Of a stretch of 15,316 nt of DNA, positions 7,026 through 15,089 are shown piece after piece. Location: NCBI GenBank assembly GCA_030605915.1, contig JAUWHM010000127.1:1-15316 (forward strand). The letters are read 5' to 3'. The DNA is from Nitrospirota bacterium. Lineage in GTDB: Bacteria > NPL-UPA2 > JAGMAN01. Within the stretch, counting starts at the first letter, position 1. Every line of letters starts with the position of its first letter. The notes beneath the pieces were generated by a model. That model did no database searches and was not told the DNA's origin. It saw only the letters and a list, made by a program, of their open reading frames with translations. The position numbers and the translations under genes were made by a program.

Positions 7026-7679
7026 TTATGTAATTGCACAAATAAAAATCCCTGACGCAAACGTCTTGGGGAGGAAGCATTCCAAATAATGCCAAGACGG
7101 ATTAGCATTGTCACGTCGCACAGGTTGCTCTTGAATAATTTTGAATCCTGCTCTTTTCACCTTCCTTCCAAGACTGTCAAAAGTATAATCATGAGCATGC
7201 ACATCTCTTTCAGAACACTTGCCCCTCAATAGCCTAATTCTATTTCTAATGTAAGCAACATTTGGTGTGGTTAAAAGAAGTCGGCCACCTTTTTTCAAAA
7301 TCCTATGACAGTTTTGCAAAAAAGCGATATCATCAATCATGTGCTCAACGATTTCCGAGGCCACAGCTACATCAAATGAATTATCTTCCCATGCAAATTC
7401 CTGAGATAAATCAACAGCGATAAAGCTCAGAGTTGGATATTTAGCCCTGGCAATTTTTATAACTTCGGGAAGGTCAACACTTATTACCTCATTGCCTCTG
7501 TCTGCTATTTCCTTGCTTAGTCCACCATCATTACAACCCAGGTCTATAATTTTTTCTCCAGACCTAATATGTTCCATTACTGCGACAACACGACAGCTCT
7601 GCCTCTTTACTGCCTCAGTTGACTCGCTACTGCCCTTTGTGGAATAAACCACTTCTTGCTGTTTTATCCACTTATCCAT
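7026..7679 (-). CDS. Class I SAM-dependent methyltransferase
   Basis: A 217-residue protein with SAM motif I KIIDLGCNDGGLSKEI (about 44-59), acidic strand end VISVDLPEV, and FDVAVASEIVEHMIDDIAFLQNCHRILKKGGRLLLTTPN (about 103-141), a classic Methyltransf_11/23 segment. It lacks an N-terminal zinc ribbon or a fused domain. A sample of the gene is about 39% GC. The ATG at 7679 has GGAG ten bases upstream. It follows the fused methyltransferase gene after a gap of about 100 bp that contains a perfect TTGACA, so it may have its own promoter. The stop codon overlaps the ribosome site of the next methyltransferase. The substrate is unknown, with a sugar residue of the glycan likely from context. Confidence 0.9.
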   Translation of the reverse strand: MDKWIKQQEVVYSTKGSSESTEAVKRQSCRVVAVMEHIRSGEKIIDLGCNDGGLSKEIADRGNEVISVDLPEVIKIARAKYPTLSFIAVDLSQEFAWEDNSFDVAVASEIVEHMIDDIAFLQNCHRILKKGGRLLLTTPNVAYIRNRIRLLRGKCSERDVHAHDYTFDSLGRKVKRAGFKIIQEQPVRRDNANPSWHYLECFLPKTFASGIFICAIT

Positions 7680-7750
7680 GAGTCGCTGTCTCCAGGCTTA
7701 ATTCGAAGAACCAAAAAGATTGGGGATCTGTAAATCCTCTGACCTGTGGA

Positions 7751-7780
7751 CCCATACATGATATATTAGAAACCTGTCAA
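7751..7780 (-). promoter_or_regulatory. Possible promoter before the methyltransferase gene that starts at 7679
   Basis: A perfect -35 hexamer TTGACA (7780-7775 on the minus strand) overlaps the stop codon of the fused methyltransferase gene. Eighteen bases on is TATGGG (7756-7751), a poor -10 match (3 of 6). A transcript would have a leader of roughly 65 bases before the ATG at 7679. The weak -10 keeps this tentative. Confidence 0.2.
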
Positions 7781-9297
7781 AGCCTTTTTGCAGAAATCAA
7801 TTCATCTTGCTTTTTAGCCAGCACCCTGATTCTATTCCCAGCACCGAAAGGTTCAATAAATAAGCCGATGAGATTCTCAGTTAATCTTAACAGGCGACGC
7901 TTTATCATAGAATTTTCAGTAGAAGTTCTCTGGAAACTAAATCCATGGGAAGTCCTCCAGATTACACGAAAGCCTGTTTTTTCCAACATTCTTTTAAGTG
8001 TTCTATCGGTAAAAAGATAGAGGTGATCTTTAGGATAATATTTAGGAAATTGACGGTATCTTTTCAAAGTCAGGCTATCATAATTGGGGGTGTGAATATA
8101 CACTACTCCTCTCGGGGCTAAAAGCTTATTTATCTTATACAAGGTTTCAAGGGGTAGTTTTAAATGTTCAATTACCTGATTCATTATCACCACATCAAAA
8201 GCACCAGAAGGTAGATCCACTTCTAATAAATCTCCAGCAATAATATCTAGTCCATATTTTTCTCTCCCATAAGTAGCTGCGTCACTAAAAACCTCGACCC
8301 CGGTTGCTTCCCAATCCATACTCCTGGCAGCGTAAAGAAATCCCCCTGAGGCACATCCTACTTCTAACAACCTGTTATTTTTCCGATATTTCCTAAATTT
8401 TTTCAGATATTCCTTATAGTACTTCTGGTGTCCCTCAGAAAATCCCTTCCGGGTAAAATAATCCAGCCCTTCTTTCATGACAGAGCGATTTATCTCATCA
8501 ACTCTTTCTGGGCGGGGATTCATATATATCAGCCCACAGTCCTGACAGCGCACATAGGAAGTATCCCCGATTTGTACAAATAAGTTTGCCTGATTACCCT
8601 GACATAAATTACAATTGATTTTACTTGCAGCCATGATCTTATTCTCTAAAACGGGCGCATAATCTGTAGAGGAGGAGACCATCGCGTGAGCGAAGAGGTT
8701 GCGGCACAGCTTCCATTTAGATACGGTCAGGGAGAGAATGACATCGAAAGCCCTGAGGAGCCAGCGGGGAAAGACCCCTTGAGAGTAGATGAGCATGGGC
8801 CGTATCCGCTCGAAGTATTCTATCTTATGCTCGGGCAGACCCGCGTTTCTTAGCTTCTGAGCCAGTTTTGTAACGGTATAATACTGTCTGTGCGTTCTAT
8901 CAAGATAGCCCCTGAAGATCAACCCTATCGCCGGGCTTGAGAAAGAATCCTCAAGCGGAACTGTAAGCAGGATGTTCTCCCTTGCCACCTGCGCAGCCTC
9001 TTTGATGGCAACTGTATCGTCAGTGTGTTCCAGGCAATCCAACAGGGCCACAGTGTCGAAAGAGTTGCTCTTAAACGGCAGAGCACAGGCATCAGCTTGA
9101 ATCAGAGGAAGCGTGCTGTATCTCTCCTTCGCCACCTTGAGCTTTCCAAAGTCTATATCAACACCGGCCGCCAAACGCCCTGTGGTGAGGCAAAAATGGA
9201 CGAATGTTCCTTCCCCGCTGCCCACAAGTAGAATGCTCTTGCCTGAGAACCTCAGGAGTTTCTTCTTCTTAAACTTGCCTGGTCCTTTTATTTTCAT
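7777..9297 (-). CDS. Two-domain fusion of two class I SAM methyltransferases with a zinc ribbon in between
   Basis: A 506-residue protein with two methyltransferase modules. Module 1 (about 1-205) has a slightly altered motif I, ILLVGSGEGTFVHF (22-35), then AAGVDIDF (43-50) and FDTVALLDCLEHTDD (80-94). Module 2 (about 222-506) opens with a zinc-ribbon pattern, C229-x2-C232 and C251-x2-C254, followed by LLEVGCASGGFL (310-321) and FDVVIMNQVIEHL (367-379). This second layout is a common stand-alone methyltransferase family. The DNA of module 1 is about 50-52% GC in three samples. That of module 2 is about 40-42%, dropping to 33% in the first 60 bases, and the step falls near 8640, next to an in-frame ATG (8634, Met222). 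So this looks like two genes joined into one frame. Separate translation of module 2 from 8634 is possible, but its ribosome site is weak. The gene starts 2 bp after the GT4 stop. Confidence 0.85.
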   Translation of the reverse strand: MKIKGPGKFKKKKLLRFSGKSILLVGSGEGTFVHFCLTTGRLAAGVDIDFGKLKVAKERYSTLPLIQADACALPFKSNSFDTVALLDCLEHTDDTVAIKEAAQVARENILLTVPLEDSFSSPAIGLIFRGYLDRTHRQYYTVTKLAQKLRNAGLPEHKIEYFERIRPMLIYSQGVFPRWLLRAFDVILSLTVSKWKLCRNLFAHAMVSSSTDYAPVLENKIMAASKINCNLCQGNQANLFVQIGDTSYVRCQDCGLIYMNPRPERVDEINRSVMKEGLDYFTRKGFSEGHQKYYKEYLKKFRKYRKNNRLLEVGCASGGFLYAARSMDWEATGVEVFSDAATYGREKYGLDIIAGDLLEVDLPSGAFDVVIMNQVIEHLKLPLETLYKINKLLAPRGVVYIHTPNYDSLTLKRYRQFPKYYPKDHLYLFTDRTLKRMLEKTGFRVIWRTSHGFSFQRTSTENSMIKRRLLRLTENLIGLFIEPFGAGNRIRVLAKKQDELISAKRL

Positions 9298-9299
9298 AG

Positions 9300-10418
9300 C
9301 TATTTTTTCTTTGCCTCTTCTTCATGCATTATTTCTCTAATCTTTTCTGCCACTTTCTGCCAATTCAGCTCATTCTCTACCCTCTTTCTTCCCCGCTGGC
9401 CAAGCCTCTTAGCCAGGCTTTCATCAGTAAGGAGTCTGACTAAGGCAGTTGATATTTCCTCAGTATTCAAGGGATCAACTAACAAGCCAGTCTCTCCATC
9501 AATGACAGCGTCCACCACCCCACCACTGCGGCCTCCGATAACTGGTTTCCCGCAGGCATTAGCTTCCAAAAATACTATGCCGAATCCTTCCACATCCCCT
9601 TCCTCCTTGATTTCGTAACTGGGCATGATGAAGACATGGCAGGCATTGTAATATAAGGGTAACTCTTCGTCGGGAACATAGCCAGCAAACACTACGCTAT
9701 CCAGAATCCCTGAGGCTTGAGCCAGCTTTCTTAAATTATCTTCCTCTGCACCTCGGCCAACAATCAGATAAATAGCTTGGGGAACTTTCTCCAGGACGCT
9801 GGGCAAGGCCCGAATCACATTAGCATGCCCCTTACGTTTGACCAGATGGGAGACAGTTAAAATAACTTTCTTATCGGAGAGATTGTGCCTTGTCTCCACC
9901 GTGGCAGAGTTAAGTCCAGGCTTAAACTTTTCCGGATCAACTCCATCGGGAATCACGGTGACTTTCTCTTTTGGAATTCCAATTTTAACTATTTCTTGGG
10001 CAGTGAAGTTGCTCACGGCTATTATTTTCTCCGCTCTCCTGAAATGTTTCCTGATTGATTTTCTTCTCCCCGCAAGCAAGATTTCTCCTCCATGAACGAC
10101 AATGAAGTAAGGAACCCTCAAGACCAGATTGGCCCAGAAGGCTAAGGCGGCATAATCAGCTCGCTGGGTAATCAAGATTTTATCTGTTCTGAATCTCAGG
10201 AGAGCATAGAGAAAGATGAAGTAGAGATAAATTTTCTGTCTTATTCTAATCACCTTGAAGCTCTGCCGGCAATCAAATCCCTGGTCACCTTTTATATGTG
10301 GAGCTAAGACGATTACTTCCTCCCCTAAGGCAGAAAGGTTCTTAGCTACCTGGTAGGAATAGGTCTGAATTCCACCCACCGCCGGTGGAAAATCGTTAGC
10401 GCACAATAATATTCTCAC
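9300..10418 (-). CDS. Family 4 glycosyltransferase, PimB-like
   Basis: A 372-residue GT-B enzyme. The N-terminal domain opens with RILLCANDFPPAVGGIQTY, with the Gly-Gly loop at 15-16, and carries VVHGGEI (107-113) and IIAVSNFTAQEI (132-143). The C-terminal domain has VIPDGVDPEKF, VSHLVKRKG and the retaining-enzyme motif E277-x7-E285 in VEGFGIVFLEANACGKPVIG. The acidic loop EIKEEGDVEGFG before the motif resembles that of phosphatidylinositol mannosyltransferase PimB-type proteins, but in this locus mannosyl transfer to a lipid-linked or core glycan is only a guess. The start is GTG at 10418 with GAGG four bases away, a well-spaced ribosome site; no ATG nearby fits as well. It follows the gmd pseudogene after about 77 bases and precedes the fused methyltransferase by 2 bp. 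Confidence 0.93.
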   Translation of the reverse strand: MRILLCANDFPPAVGGIQTYSYQVAKNLSALGEEVIVLAPHIKGDQGFDCRQSFKVIRIRQKIYLYFIFLYALLRFRTDKILITQRADYAALAFWANLVLRVPYFIVVHGGEILLAGRRKSIRKHFRRAEKIIAVSNFTAQEIVKIGIPKEKVTVIPDGVDPEKFKPGLNSATVETRHNLSDKKVILTVSHLVKRKGHANVIRALPSVLEKVPQAIYLIVGRGAEEDNLRKLAQASGILDSVVFAGYVPDEELPLYYNACHVFIMPSYEIKEEGDVEGFGIVFLEANACGKPVIGGRSGGVVDAVIDGETGLLVDPLNTEEISTALVRLLTDESLAKRLGQRGRKRVENELNWQKVAEKIREIMHEEEAKKK

Positions 10419-10495
10419 TTTGCCTCAATCACCTCCAGCCGTTTGGTCTCATCTCTAATTAGGAGAGCTGGTTTTACCTCATAAATATTTCGCCA

Positions 10496-10883
10496 TTATT
10501 GTATCTGTTGAATTCGCTTTAAATCCGCATCAATCATCATTTCAACTAACTTTTCGAAATTCACCTGAGGCTTCCAGCCTAATTTTCTTTTTGCCTTACT
10601 ATAGTCGCCTTTCAGTTCGTAAACTTCTGCCGGACGATGAAGCCTCTTGTCTATAATAACATAGTCCTGCCAGTTAAGACCAACATAACTAACTTTCCAA
10701 AGAAGCAGGATGTAAAATCAGCTTGTTAGTAAGATGTCTTATTCGCCATAATCTATGCTCAGGATCCTCCAAAGCTACCCGTCTAACTATCCCATGAACC
10801 TCATAACCTTCCCCCAAAAGAAGTTCTGCCAAATAAGACCCATCCTGGCCAGTTATTCCCGTTATCAATGCTTTCTTAGCCAT
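10496..10883 (-). pseudogene. gmd: GDP-mannose 4,6-dehydratase remnant with internal deletion and frameshift
   Basis: From the ATG at 10883 (preceded by a GGGGG ribosome site) a 64-residue frame gives ALITGITGQDGSYLAELLL, VHGIVRRVALEDPEHRLWRI and ending HPASLES, the start of Gmd with its NAD(P)-binding GxxGxxG. It stops at TAG 10691-10689. In another frame, 10690-10496 encodes SYVGLNWQDYVIIDK, LHRPAEVYELKGDYSKAKRK, LGWKPQVNFEKLVEMMIDAD, then a TAA, which is the Gmd C-terminus. The family is about 325-345 residues and 64 plus 64 remain, so roughly 200-215 residues from the middle, including the Ser/Thr-Tyr-Lys catalytic site, are gone. The joint lies near 10687-10697 at a short AGTTAGTTA repeat. 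The gene normally converts GDP-mannose to GDP-4-keto-6-deoxymannose. Both ends are well preserved in sequence, so the loss is recent or an assembly error. Confidence 0.85.
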
Positions 10884-10974
10884 CCTTTTACCCCCTACTT
10901 TTCTTAACCAAATACATCATTCCTATCGTTACCTCTAATTCATACATTATTGTTTTCTTATGGTTTTATCATTA
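10884..10974 (-). other. Spacer between the WaaG-like gene and the gmd pseudogene
   Basis: A 91-base AT-rich spacer. The WaaG-like gene ends in a run of in-frame stops (TAA, TAA, TGA, TAA at 10977-10966), an unusually firm end. A ribosome site (GGGGG) lies just before the gmd ATG. I see no hairpin with a T run and no good promoter. Confidence 0.5.
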
Positions 10975-12132
10975 TTACGTTTTAATGATTTCGTTGTAAA
11001 CTTCCAGGGTCTTCTCTGCGTTCTTGGTTAGAGTGAACTTCTCTGCTAAGAGCCAGGCGTTCTTTCCAAGTTTACCTCTAAGCTCATCATCAAAGGTCAT
11101 CCTGATTTTCTGGGCAATCTCCTCCGGGTCCATAGGATTATTTAAGAGGAGGCCATTTTCCCCATCGGCAATTATCTCAGCCGCTCCAGCGCATTTGCTT
11201 ATGATGATAGGCAATCCACTGGCTAAAGCTTCCAGGCAGGCATTACCAAAGGGTTCATATAGCGTAGGCAGAACAAAGATATCAGCGGCGGCATAAAACT
11301 TTCTTGTCTCGGTCGTGCCCCCGATGAAGATTACTTTTCCATTCAACCCCAATCTCCTGACTAAACGAGAATAAGGCTTTTTCCTATCTCTTCCCACTAT
11401 CAGAAGCTTTACATTCTCCCTACCCAACAAAGATACTGCTTGTATTAGATAATTTAACCCCTTGCGACGCTGTCCGGAGCCAACGAAAAGGATAACAAAA
11501 TCATCCTCTACGAGATTAAACTGCCCTCTAATATCACTTCGCAGTAGTTCCCTGTTATTAGGACTAAATTCTTCACTATCCACTCCGTTATAAACCACGG
11601 CTATATTCTCTGGGCTAACTCCATAATGTCTTATAATCTCTTCCTTGCCTATCTTGGCAATAGCAATTATTTTCTTACATTTCTTAAAAATCCTCTTTTC
11701 TAAAAATAGGAGGGTTAAATGTAAGGGGTTAAGCCTAATCATTTTTCGGCTGAGCCTGTTTGAGGATATCTTGAGGGAACGACTCAGCCATTCCCGGTGA
11801 CATCCGTCACCAGCTCGATAGACATCCTGATAGAATGTGCGATCGAAGCTATGAATGATGTCAAATCTATCTTTTTTTAACTGCCGCCTGCTAAAAAGGG
11901 CGAAACTTAAAGTTCTCAGGAAAGCGGCTCCGCCAAAGATGGGGACACGGTGAAAGGTAATAGAGCTTGTTGAGCTATTGATTTTACTGACATGGTGGAG
12001 TTCGTCCTTGCCGGTATGGGCGAAAATGTGGACCCGGTGACCTCTTCTGGCCAGTTCACGACTCAAATGATAGACATACCTTTCCGCTCCTCCGTATTTA
12101 TGATAATCCTGTCTGATGAGAGCGATCTTCAT
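10975..12132 (-). CDS. Family 4 glycosyltransferase, WaaG-like (LPS core glucosyltransferase I type)
   Basis: A 385-residue GT-B enzyme. The N-terminal domain has KIALIRQDYHKYGGAERYV with the Gly-Gly loop at 14-15, RFDIIHSFDRT, and DVYRAGDGCHREWL (103-116), a stretch resembling the WaaG region around YYAADGC. The C-terminal domain has VVYNGVD (179-185), LFVGSGQRRKGL (215-226) and the retaining motif E293-x7-E301 in YEPFGNACLEALASGLPII. WaaG adds the first outer-core glucose to heptose II; with a heptosyltransferase and a kinase-like protein in the same locus, a core role is a fair inference, but the donor sugar is not proven. Its ATG overlaps the TGA of the double-kinase gene by 4 bp (ATGA), indicating translational coupling. 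Confidence 0.9.
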   Translation of the reverse strand: MKIALIRQDYHKYGGAERYVYHLSRELARRGHRVHIFAHTGKDELHHVSKINSSTSSITFHRVPIFGGAAFLRTLSFALFSRRQLKKDRFDIIHSFDRTFYQDVYRAGDGCHREWLSRSLKISSNRLSRKMIRLNPLHLTLLFLEKRIFKKCKKIIAIAKIGKEEIIRHYGVSPENIAVVYNGVDSEEFSPNNRELLRSDIRGQFNLVEDDFVILFVGSGQRRKGLNYLIQAVSLLGRENVKLLIVGRDRKKPYSRLVRRLGLNGKVIFIGGTTETRKFYAAADIFVLPTLYEPFGNACLEALASGLPIIISKCAGAAEIIADGENGLLLNNPMDPEEIAQKIRMTFDDELRGKLGKNAWLLAEKFTLTKNAEKTLEVYNEIIKT

Positions 12133-13751
12133 CTTTTCCTTCTCTTCTTCGGTATCCGTCTCTGTATAGCCCAGAGGTATTTGTCCTTGCGTTCTCTCAA
12201 ATGTCTATCCCGTCCGATATAGGCCTGGAAGAATCTCAACCATTTATCCATTGTCACCGGCTGGGGCCAGGATAGATAAAGACGACTTAGTTCTCTAATC
12301 CTCCCGCCTGGATAAATCTTTCTGACAAAGCGGGAACTCTCAAAGTCAATGAAATAGAGATATAATTTCCTATCCCCGGTCTTTTCCATCAGGATGTTCC
12401 TAATATTAAGGTCACCGAAAAAAAATCCCCGGTCATGCCCCCTTTTGATGAATTTAGCCAGACTTTCCATAACCTGGTACTTTTCCTCATCAGCCGGGCC
12501 AGCAAGGTAATCACCGAGATTAACGGCCGCAGGAATTTCCTGAGTGATGAGGAAGCTATCTCTTACCACTCTGAATCTTCTCCTTTCTCCCACCGCTAAA
12601 GGGAGAGGGGTAGCTATGCCAATCTGGAGGAGGCGGTTAGCTATCTTCCATTCCCGCATGGCTCTTCCTGAACGAAAGACATCTTTTGCCTTCTCCAAGA
12701 AGCGTCTATACTTGTGGTGTTTTAATACTACTGTCTCCTTGTTTTCTCCTCTACGAATGGGGAGAGAAACCAGGGTAGCTTTACCATTTCCCTCTAAAAT
12801 ATGAGCCTGTGAGCTCCTGGTTAGACTGCCCGGGTCCTCCAGCCGCAACTTGCTTAAAGCCTCTCTATAATCATCCCGAATGATAATTCTCATACCGCTT
12901 AGTTTAAGGACGCTGAATGGGCGTTTCTTAGTCTGAGTCCGGGCTTCTATTCTCCTCATTATTTTCTTTCGCTCTCGCCTACTTAATCCCAATCCGTGAG
13001 AGTAAACTTGAAAGAAGCGAAACCTATCGGTTCGGCTAACCAGCGGAGGCATAGACTCATTGAGACGAGCCAGGTCCTTTATTCGATACTTGAGGGAAAG
13101 TTTCCTTCTCAATCTAGAACTTTCGAAATCCACGAAGTAAAAAACTAACTCTCTGCTTTCTCCGGACTGCATCATAATATGACTGGTATTCAAATCTCCG
13201 TGAAAGAAACCTTTATCATGGACTTCCCTCAGTTTCCTGGCTAACGAGCACATTATCTCCCGCTTTTCCTTCCGAGCTTCGGCCGATATCGGCGGCTTGA
13301 GGGCATAAATATAGTCTCTCAGCTTATTAGCTCCTTCAATCTCCCGGCAGATCAAGAAGCTATCCTCTAATATCCTCAGTCGTCGGCGTTCTGCCACGGC
13401 TAAGGGAGTAGCGGCCGGAATTTCTCTTTCCATCAGCCAATTCCCCACCTTCCATTCTCGCACTGCCTTGGATGACCTGAAGATGTCCTTGAGTTTCCTT
13501 TTAAGTGTCGGCTTATCATATCGCTTGATGGCTATTCTTTCCTGACCATGAGGACGCTCAAGCACAATTGAGCTAACTACTGACTTATCAACATCGTCTA
13601 TTATCTGGACCTCAGATTTTCTCAGTAATCCCTCAATATCCTCTATCCCCAACCGAAGCAGGGTATCCTTATATTCGTTCCTTATAGTCAATCTCATGCC
13701 GCCCTTCTTGATCGTCGCAAAACCACCTTTCGTAACCATATGCTCTAACAC
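12129..13751 (-). CDS. Tandem double LPS-kinase-like protein (WaaP/Kdo-kinase family)
   Basis: A 540-residue protein made of two homologous halves, about 19-285 and 286-540, each starting GMR-x-IR. Each half is like an LPS (WaaP/KdkA-type) kinase. Half 1 has a Lys in IAIKRY (K76), Glu in AVREWK (E99), catalytic loop HGDLNTSHIMM (D186, with His where Asn is usual, as in WaaP) and metal site VDFESS (D208). Half 2 has K344, E367, FGDLNIRNILM (D447, N452) and IDFESS (D469), but Phe445 replaces the loop His. The expected reaction is ATP-dependent phosphorylation of heptose or Kdo in the inner core at the cytoplasmic face. Known family members usually have one domain. The start is uncertain: GTG 13751, ATG 13739, or ATG 13697, which has AAGG upstream and matches the repeat boundary. 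It overlaps both neighbouring genes. Confidence 0.88.
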   Translation of the reverse strand: MLEHMVTKGGFATIKKGGMRLTIRNEYKDTLLRLGIEDIEGLLRKSEVQIIDDVDKSVVSSIVLERPHGQERIAIKRYDKPTLKRKLKDIFRSSKAVREWKVGNWLMEREIPAATPLAVAERRRLRILEDSFLICREIEGANKLRDYIYALKPPISAEARKEKREIMCSLARKLREVHDKGFFHGDLNTSHIMMQSGESRELVFYFVDFESSRLRRKLSLKYRIKDLARLNESMPPLVSRTDRFRFFQVYSHGLGLSRRERKKIMRRIEARTQTKKRPFSVLKLSGMRIIIRDDYREALSKLRLEDPGSLTRSSQAHILEGNGKATLVSLPIRRGENKETVVLKHHKYRRFLEKAKDVFRSGRAMREWKIANRLLQIGIATPLPLAVGERRRFRVVRDSFLITQEIPAAVNLGDYLAGPADEEKYQVMESLAKFIKRGHDRGFFFGDLNIRNILMEKTGDRKLYLYFIDFESSRFVRKIYPGGRIRELSRLYLSWPQPVTMDKWLRFFQAYIGRDRHLRERKDKYLWAIQRRIPKKRRKR

Positions 13752-14899
13752 GATAAAAGTTCCGGGTTGTCCCTGAGCGGGATTATCCTCTCATAAGCCG
13801 TTACCAGATTATCCCCGTAGTGGTCCCAGGTATAGGCACTTGCTCTCTCCCGGGCAGATTGACCCATCTCCTGTCTCATCTCTTTGTTTTCATAAAGGAA
13901 CTCTATCTTCTCTTTCAGTGCTTCTACATCCCTGACAGGAATAACGAAACCGTCCTTTCCATCTCTGACTACTGAGCCGCTATTGGTAGTGGTAATGACT
14001 GGCAGACCACAGGCCATAGCCTCATAGGTGACCAGTGCGCTTCCTTCCTCAATAGAAGGGCAGACAAAAACGGAAGCAGAGTTGAAAAGAGAGACTGGAC
14101 CCGGCTGATAATCAAGATGTTTAAATTCCTTCCCTGTCCGATAGCGCGCTACAACTTTCTTACCGTCAGCAGCGATATCTCCTGCTAAAACTAACTCTGC
14201 ATTCTTCAAATCCAACCTGCTCCAGGCTTTTAGCAGATACTGAAATCCTTTCCTCAGACTAAGCCTTCCCACGAAAAGGATGCGAAAGAGGCTATCTGGC
14301 TTAGGTTGTGGTTTGAATCTGACAAGATCGACTCCAAAGGGGATGAGAATCAACTTATGGCGCGGAAACTTCTCTTGCACAAAGCTCTCATAGGCAAATT
14401 GAGAAGGCACAGCTACATAGTCAGCTGCATCATATTCTTCCAGACAGCGGTCAATTATTTCAGGGGGTTCTACTTCTCTCTGAACCCCATAGCGCTCGTA
14501 TTCCTCCTTTATCAGACTTATCTGGGTGCTGATATGCGAAGATGCTCTCTCAACAACTGTCAGAGCACCTTGTTTTTTAGCCTCTTTCAGGGACCTGAGA
14601 CATTGACCATTCCACCCATGGAAAATGTCACAGCCTTCCTTTAAGAGATAAGATACCCTCTGATCGAAATATAAACTTTCTAAATAATACCACCTTTTGG
14701 CAGTAAGATAGGGCAATCTCACCCTCTTTGGATACCAGACCTTGACTATTTTACTGCCCTCTACCTCTCCCCTCTTCGCTCCCCGGACTACTACCCTCTT
14801 CAGATAACCATGGCGATGGATTCCCCTCACCGCTTGGTAAGCAGTGTTGCCAATTCCTCCTCCTCCTAATTTTGAACAGATAGAATAGATAACCTTCAT
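13745..14899 (-). CDS. Family 4 glycosyltransferase
   Basis: A 384-residue GT-B enzyme and the first intact gene of the cluster. The N-terminal domain shows SKLGGGGIGNTAYQAVRG (9-26), a glycine-rich loop, and DIFHGWNG (91-98). The C-terminal domain shows ILIPFGVDLVRFKP, ILFVGRLSLRKGF (207-219) and the retaining motif E285-x7-E293 in EEGSALVTYEAMACGLPVI, then GSVVRDGKDGFVIP. The class is clear; donor and acceptor are not. Its stop overlaps the start of the double-kinase gene by 7 bp, so the two are probably coupled, which favours a role in the LPS core. The ATG at 14899 has only a weak GAG upstream. A sample of the gene is 45% GC, taken here as the local background. Confidence 0.92.
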   Translation of the reverse strand: MKVIYSICSKLGGGGIGNTAYQAVRGIHRHGYLKRVVVRGAKRGEVEGSKIVKVWYPKRVRLPYLTAKRWYYLESLYFDQRVSYLLKEGCDIFHGWNGQCLRSLKEAKKQGALTVVERASSHISTQISLIKEEYERYGVQREVEPPEIIDRCLEEYDAADYVAVPSQFAYESFVQEKFPRHKLILIPFGVDLVRFKPQPKPDSLFRILFVGRLSLRKGFQYLLKAWSRLDLKNAELVLAGDIAADGKKVVARYRTGKEFKHLDYQPGPVSLFNSASVFVCPSIEEGSALVTYEAMACGLPVITTTNSGSVVRDGKDGFVIPVRDVEALKEKIEFLYENKEMRQEMGQSARERASAYTWDHYGDNLVTAYERIIPLRDNPELLSC

Positions 14900-15089
14900 A
14901 TCTCAGCCATTCAGACAGCCGTCTTTTCCCGTCAATAGGCTACCATAAAGCAGCTCACGAATCAACCAAAAAACAAAGCAAGCAAATTTAACCTCAAATA
15001 TACCAACACTCTGTGAAAAACAGAAGGTAATGATTGTGAGATTAGGAGAAATGGTTGAACTATCGAATCTCGGCTCAGTTTTTGCGGAT
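14900..15089 (-). other. Non-coding leader between the toxin remnant and the glycan cluster
   Basis: A 190-base stretch with no convincing gene. It should carry the promoter of the cluster. The best hexamer pair I see by eye is TTGGTT, 16 bases, TATGGT, about 50-80 bases before the ATG at 14899, but it matches poorly. A TTGACG occurs closer to the gene with no suitable -10. I see no clear terminator hairpin or operator. Confidence 0.4.

Noticed and set aside
7010..7114. N-terminal extension of the methyltransferase at 6239-7009
   Set aside because: These 35 codons overlap the end of the upstream gene and encode residues unlike the family; the ATG at 7009 follows a TAAGGA ribosome site.
10450..10472. 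Palindrome CTAATTAG flanked by partial TCTC/GAGA arms
   Set aside because: Imperfect and short, with no T run and no matching site elsewhere, so neither a terminator nor an operator can be supported.
14306..14644. Plus-strand open frame of 112 codons
   Set aside because: Opposite a GT4 gene with intact motifs on the minus strand; no motif of its own.
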